Below, piece after piece: positions 48,387-50,846 of a stretch of DNA of 50,846 nt. The translations under genes and the position numbers were made by a program. Position 1 is the stretch's first letter, and the number at the start of each line of letters is the position of its first letter. Origin of the DNA: an uncultured Pseudomonadota bacterium. Its GTDB lineage: Bacteria; Pseudomonadota; Gammaproteobacteria; Methylococcales; Methylomonadaceae. The stretch is taken from positions 1-50,846 of the forward strand of contig CAILJB010000067.1 of NCBI GenBank assembly GCA_903834465.1, given 5' to 3'. The notes under the pieces are model-generated. The model saw only the letters and a list, made by a program, of their open reading frames with translations. It was not told where the DNA came from and made no database searches.

Positions 48387-50846
48387 TTAAGCGGTTGTAA
48401 AATTGGTAATGCTAAGACCCGATACAACGCCAATTGTGCCAATTTGTTTGGAATCACCATCTGTCCAGTTTCCATCGGAATCATAATAAATTGCACCTGT
48501 GTCTGATGCGACGGCATAGTGCGGCACTTGCGGTGCAGCTGCACGTTGATCTCCTATACTAACGCCTAATGTCCCTAAGTTTGTAGTGGTATCAAAGATA
48601 ATTTCGTGAGCAACACCGGCGTAAACAGTTCCGCCTTGTGTAATCGCAACGGTGGGGGCAACACCAGCTCCCGTTATGGATGCTGATAAATCTGTAACAT
48701 TAGTAGCCGCCGTTGTACTAGTAAATATAATTGTACCGTTAGAATTTGAACCTACTGTGTAGCCAGACACAGTACCAGTTAAAGTCAAACCAGTTACAGA
48801 ACCACCAGCCAATACCGAACCAATTTCAGTTGCTGTGTATGCAGAACTTCCATCAGAAGTAACAGTCAAACCGGCAATTGTTATAGTTCCAACAGCAGCA
48901 GAACTAAAACCAGCCAAAGTGACAGATGCACTTTCAGTAGTAGCAGCTATTTGAGCAACCGTTTTTGCAACAGCACCAGTTGTACCACCCAATAGGATAA
49001 TATCTGTTCCATGAACAAAATTGGTGATGGTATCGGTAGAACTTGTACCTAGAACAATCGTATCAGCACTAGAGTGTGATGCCATTAAGTTGATTGTATC
49101 GTTACCTGCACCGCCATTGATTGTCGCGCCAATATCTTTTACATTAATAACATCAGCATGCGTCCCGCCAATGATTGTACTTGTTGCTGCACCACCAAGA
49201 ATGGTCAAATCATTATCATCAGAAGACGCATCAATTTTAGTAATACCAGATTGGCTCGCATCAACCATTGTGATGCCAGCATCAGCAGCATCACTACCTA
49301 AAGTAATCGTGCCAGCATTTACAGTAGATTCAATCATTAAGTTTTCAATGTTATTTATATGCGCGAAATCAGCATCGACAATATCACCTGCCGTTGTTGG
49401 TATTGTGGGTATTCCACCTACAATATCTAATGTATCGTTACCATCACCACCATCAAGAGTAACAATAGATGCCAAAGCTGTGTGATCCATAATATCGATA
49501 ACATCATTATCTGAACCCGCAGAGATACTATCTGCCCCGCCGCCGCTAACAATCGTATCTGAACCGCCGCCGCCAGAAATGCTATCTGCACCTATACCGC
49601 CGACAAGCATATCATTTCCACCATTGCCTATGATTGTGTTGCCACCATCGCCGCCAATAATAGTATCTGCGCCTGCACTACCGGTAATGCTATTGATGCC
49701 AGCAGACCCTGTTGTCGTAAATCCTCCTGCGGTCACTGTAATGGCTAAAATGCCATTGTTTCCCACGACATGATAATCTGCTGTGGATGCTGTTGAGACA
49801 AATGCTGTCGCTCCATTAGCAATAAGCAACCCATCAGTACCCGCAACAAAATCAGTGATAGCAGCTGTTCCGGCATTTACAACAAACAAATCACTACCTC
49901 CACCACCGGTAAGCGTATTCGCCCCTGAACTTACCGTAATACTGTCAGAACCAGAAGACCCCGTTATCAATGAACCTGCCGTCGTCACTGTAATGTCTAA
50001 AATACCGCCATTATTCACGGCAGAATAATCCGCAGTTGTTGATATGGTCGAAACAAATGCGGTTGCACCATTGCCAATATTTAACGTGTCGCTACCAACA
50101 TCAAAATCAGTAATAGTCGCTGTTCCTGCATTTATATTAAACGTATCACTGCCTGCCCCACCGGTAAGTGTATCATTCCCACCCCCGCTGGTGATGGTAT
50201 CTGCACCAGCCCCTCCAATAATTTGGTCAGAACCTGAGCCACCCGTCACGCTGAATTTGCCGTCAGTTTCCAAATTACCATCGAATGTTAAAAAGTTCGA
50301 TCCTGTCAATGCAGAACCATCGATTTTCAACGTATTGCTTGCAGGAACAACTGTATCCTTCGTGATAATCACGTTACCCGAAACATCTGCTAGGGAAATG
50401 GTCGTATTGTTATTTGCAAACGTTACGTCTGTTGCGGCGGTAATAGTAATTAGATTGGAAGGTGACACATTGCTCAATCCAGTATCGGTTATAGTTCCGT
50501 TTTTTATCGCTCCTAATACAGTTAGAATATCTGAGCCTGTGCCGGAGAGAGACGTAACACTATTTGCGTTAATAACACCCGTTGTTGCCGTATCCATTGC
50601 CATTAAAGTGGCTGCTGCCACTGACGTATCGGTGACGGTCAATGTTGCAGATGAATTTAATGCAGCTCCCAACTGTGTAAATTGAGCCGCCGTTAAACTA
50701 ATTGAACCTGTAATACCGCCAACCGAAACGTTTGAAATGTAAGTAATCAAATTATCTATCTGCGTGGGTGTTGCACCAGTCGCATCTACTGTTGCACTTC
50801 CAGCCGCGAAATCAGATGCAGCATTTAGAAAATCACTAATTGTGTA
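48387..50846 (-). CDS. Large RTX calcium-binding repeat protein, C-terminal part
   Basis: The frame stays open to the right edge, so the N-terminus is missing; about 819 residues are seen. Gly/Asp nonapeptide repeats of the GGxGxDx type occur in several blocks (near 50.2, 49.9 and 49.6 kb), for example GGAGADTITSGGGNDTLTGG, and would form calcium-filled beta-rolls. Two adjacent units of about 85 residues are near-copies (TITDFDVGSDTLNIGNGATA and AITDFVAGTDGLLIANGATA). The C-terminus, TGAIYYDSDGNWTDGD to the last ITNFTTA, resembles the ends of type-I-secreted RTX proteins. The composition is Thr/Ser/Gly-rich with almost no Cys. A surface adhesin or S-layer-like protein is plausible; no enzyme domain is seen. 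Confidence 0.85.
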   Translation of the reverse strand, partial: YTISDFLNAASDFAAGSATVDATGATPTQIDNLITYISNVSVGGITGSISLTAAQFTQLGAALNSSATLTVTDTSVAAATLMAMDTATTGVINANSVTSLSGTGSDILTVLGAIKNGTITDTGLSNVSPSNLITITAATDVTFANNNTTISLADVSGNVIITKDTVVPASNTLKIDGSALTGSNFLTFDGNLETDGKFSVTGGSGSDQIIGGAGADTITSGGGNDTLTGGAGSDTFNINAGTATITDFDVGSDTLNIGNGATAFVSTISTTADYSAVNNGGILDITVTTAGSLITGSSGSDSITVSSGANTLTGGGGSDLFVVNAGTAAITDFVAGTDGLLIANGATAFVSTASTADYHVVGNNGILAITVTAGGFTTTGSAGINSITGSAGADTIIGGDGGNTIIGNGGNDMLVGGIGADSISGGGGSDTIVSGGGADSISAGSDNDVIDIMDHTALASIVTLDGGDGNDTLDIVGGIPTIPTTAGDIVDADFAHINNIENLMIESTVNAGTITLGSDAADAGITMVDASQSGITKIDASSDDNDLTILGGAATSTIIGGTHADVINVKDIGATINGGAGNDTINLMASHSSADTIVLGTSSTDTITNFVHGTDIILLGGTTGAVAKTVAQIAATTESASVTLAGFSSAAVGTITIAGLTVTSDGSSAYTATEIGSVLAGGSVTGLTLTGTVSGYTVGSNSNGTIIFTSTTAATNVTDLSASITGAGVAPTVAITQGGTVYAGVAHEIIFDTTTNLGTLGVSIGDQRAAAPQVPHYAVASDTGAIYYDSDGNWTDGDSKQIGTIGVVSGLSITNFTTA

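Noticed and set aside
50044-50685. 213-codon plus-strand frame opposite the RTX gene
   Set aside because: It is antisense to a repeat-rich gene whose composition suppresses stops on the other strand; Pro/Val/Ser-rich translation with no family features. The plus-strand frames at 49021-49485, 49579-49773 and 49783-50028 are the same effect.
1-50846. CRISPR arrays and tRNA genes
   Set aside because: No regularly spaced direct repeats and no tRNA-like cloverleaf were recognised on reading; no scanning program was run.

Overview
The window comes from an aerobic, Gram-negative, AT-rich gammaproteobacterium. The evidence is a complete division and cell-wall (dcw) cluster with a meso-diaminopimelate-type MurE, lpxC for lipid A, ubiE for ubiquinone, an outer-membrane porin, and gammaproteobacterial gene pairs (mltD / yafS-like / rnhA, and rsmI with yraN). 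A sulfur-oxidising (Thiotrichales-like) or methane-oxidising (Methylococcales-like) lineage is a guess; the order cannot be fixed from this sequence.

Layout. At 0-0.2 kb lies the start of an IS607-type transposase, cut by the window edge. At 0.2-2 kb is a Tat-exported multicopper oxidase with its own promoter, a palindrome and a terminator. At 2.2-4.3 kb is a stand-alone EF-G paralogue. At 4.4-8.7 kb (minus strand) are sdhA without its usual partners, an oxygen-sensor-type hemerythrin-PAS-GGDEF protein, a DUF3147-type membrane protein and rsmD. At 8.7-26.6 kb (minus strand) is the dcw cluster rsmH-ftsL-ftsI-murE-murF-mraY-murD-ftsW-murG-murC-murB::ddl-ftsQ-ftsA-ftsZ followed by lpxC. It lacks mraZ and carries a fused MurB-Ddl gene. 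A strong sigma70-like promoter and a terminator-like leader hairpin stand where mraZ would be expected. RNase P RNA (rnpB) lies upstream at 26.8-27.1 kb.

At 27.2-35.3 kb (minus strand) are mutS-tlpA-like, then ispA-dxs with a restriction-modification pair joined to dxs by overlapping stop and start codons. At 35.5-39.1 kb are a cold-shock gene, a cold-shock-like/TM2 membrane protein, a short UbiJ-like protein beside ubiE, a MOSC protein and rsmI. At 39.2-45.6 kb (plus strand) is a compact operon: hybrid histidine kinase, REC-HD-GYP c-di-GMP phosphodiesterase, porin-like protein, PstS-like small periplasmic protein and yraN. At 45.6-48.4 kb are mltD (minus) and a yafS-like methyltransferase with rnhA (plus), bounded by two related palindromes. 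From 48.4 kb to the right edge is the C-terminal part of a large repeat-rich RTX protein with a type-I-secretion-like C-terminus.

How it fits together. Most genes are housekeeping: peptidoglycan precursor synthesis and division, lipid A, isoprenoid and quinone supply, rRNA methylation and mismatch repair. The accessory layer is two c-di-GMP modules (one making, one degrading), the restriction-modification pair, the IS fragment, the copper oxidase and the secreted RTX protein. Best candidates for something undescribed are the kinase / HD-GYP / porin / binding-protein operon placed between rsmI and yraN, the MurB-Ddl fusion, the mraZ-less dcw leader, and the UbiJ-like protein that has lost its lipid-binding domain.
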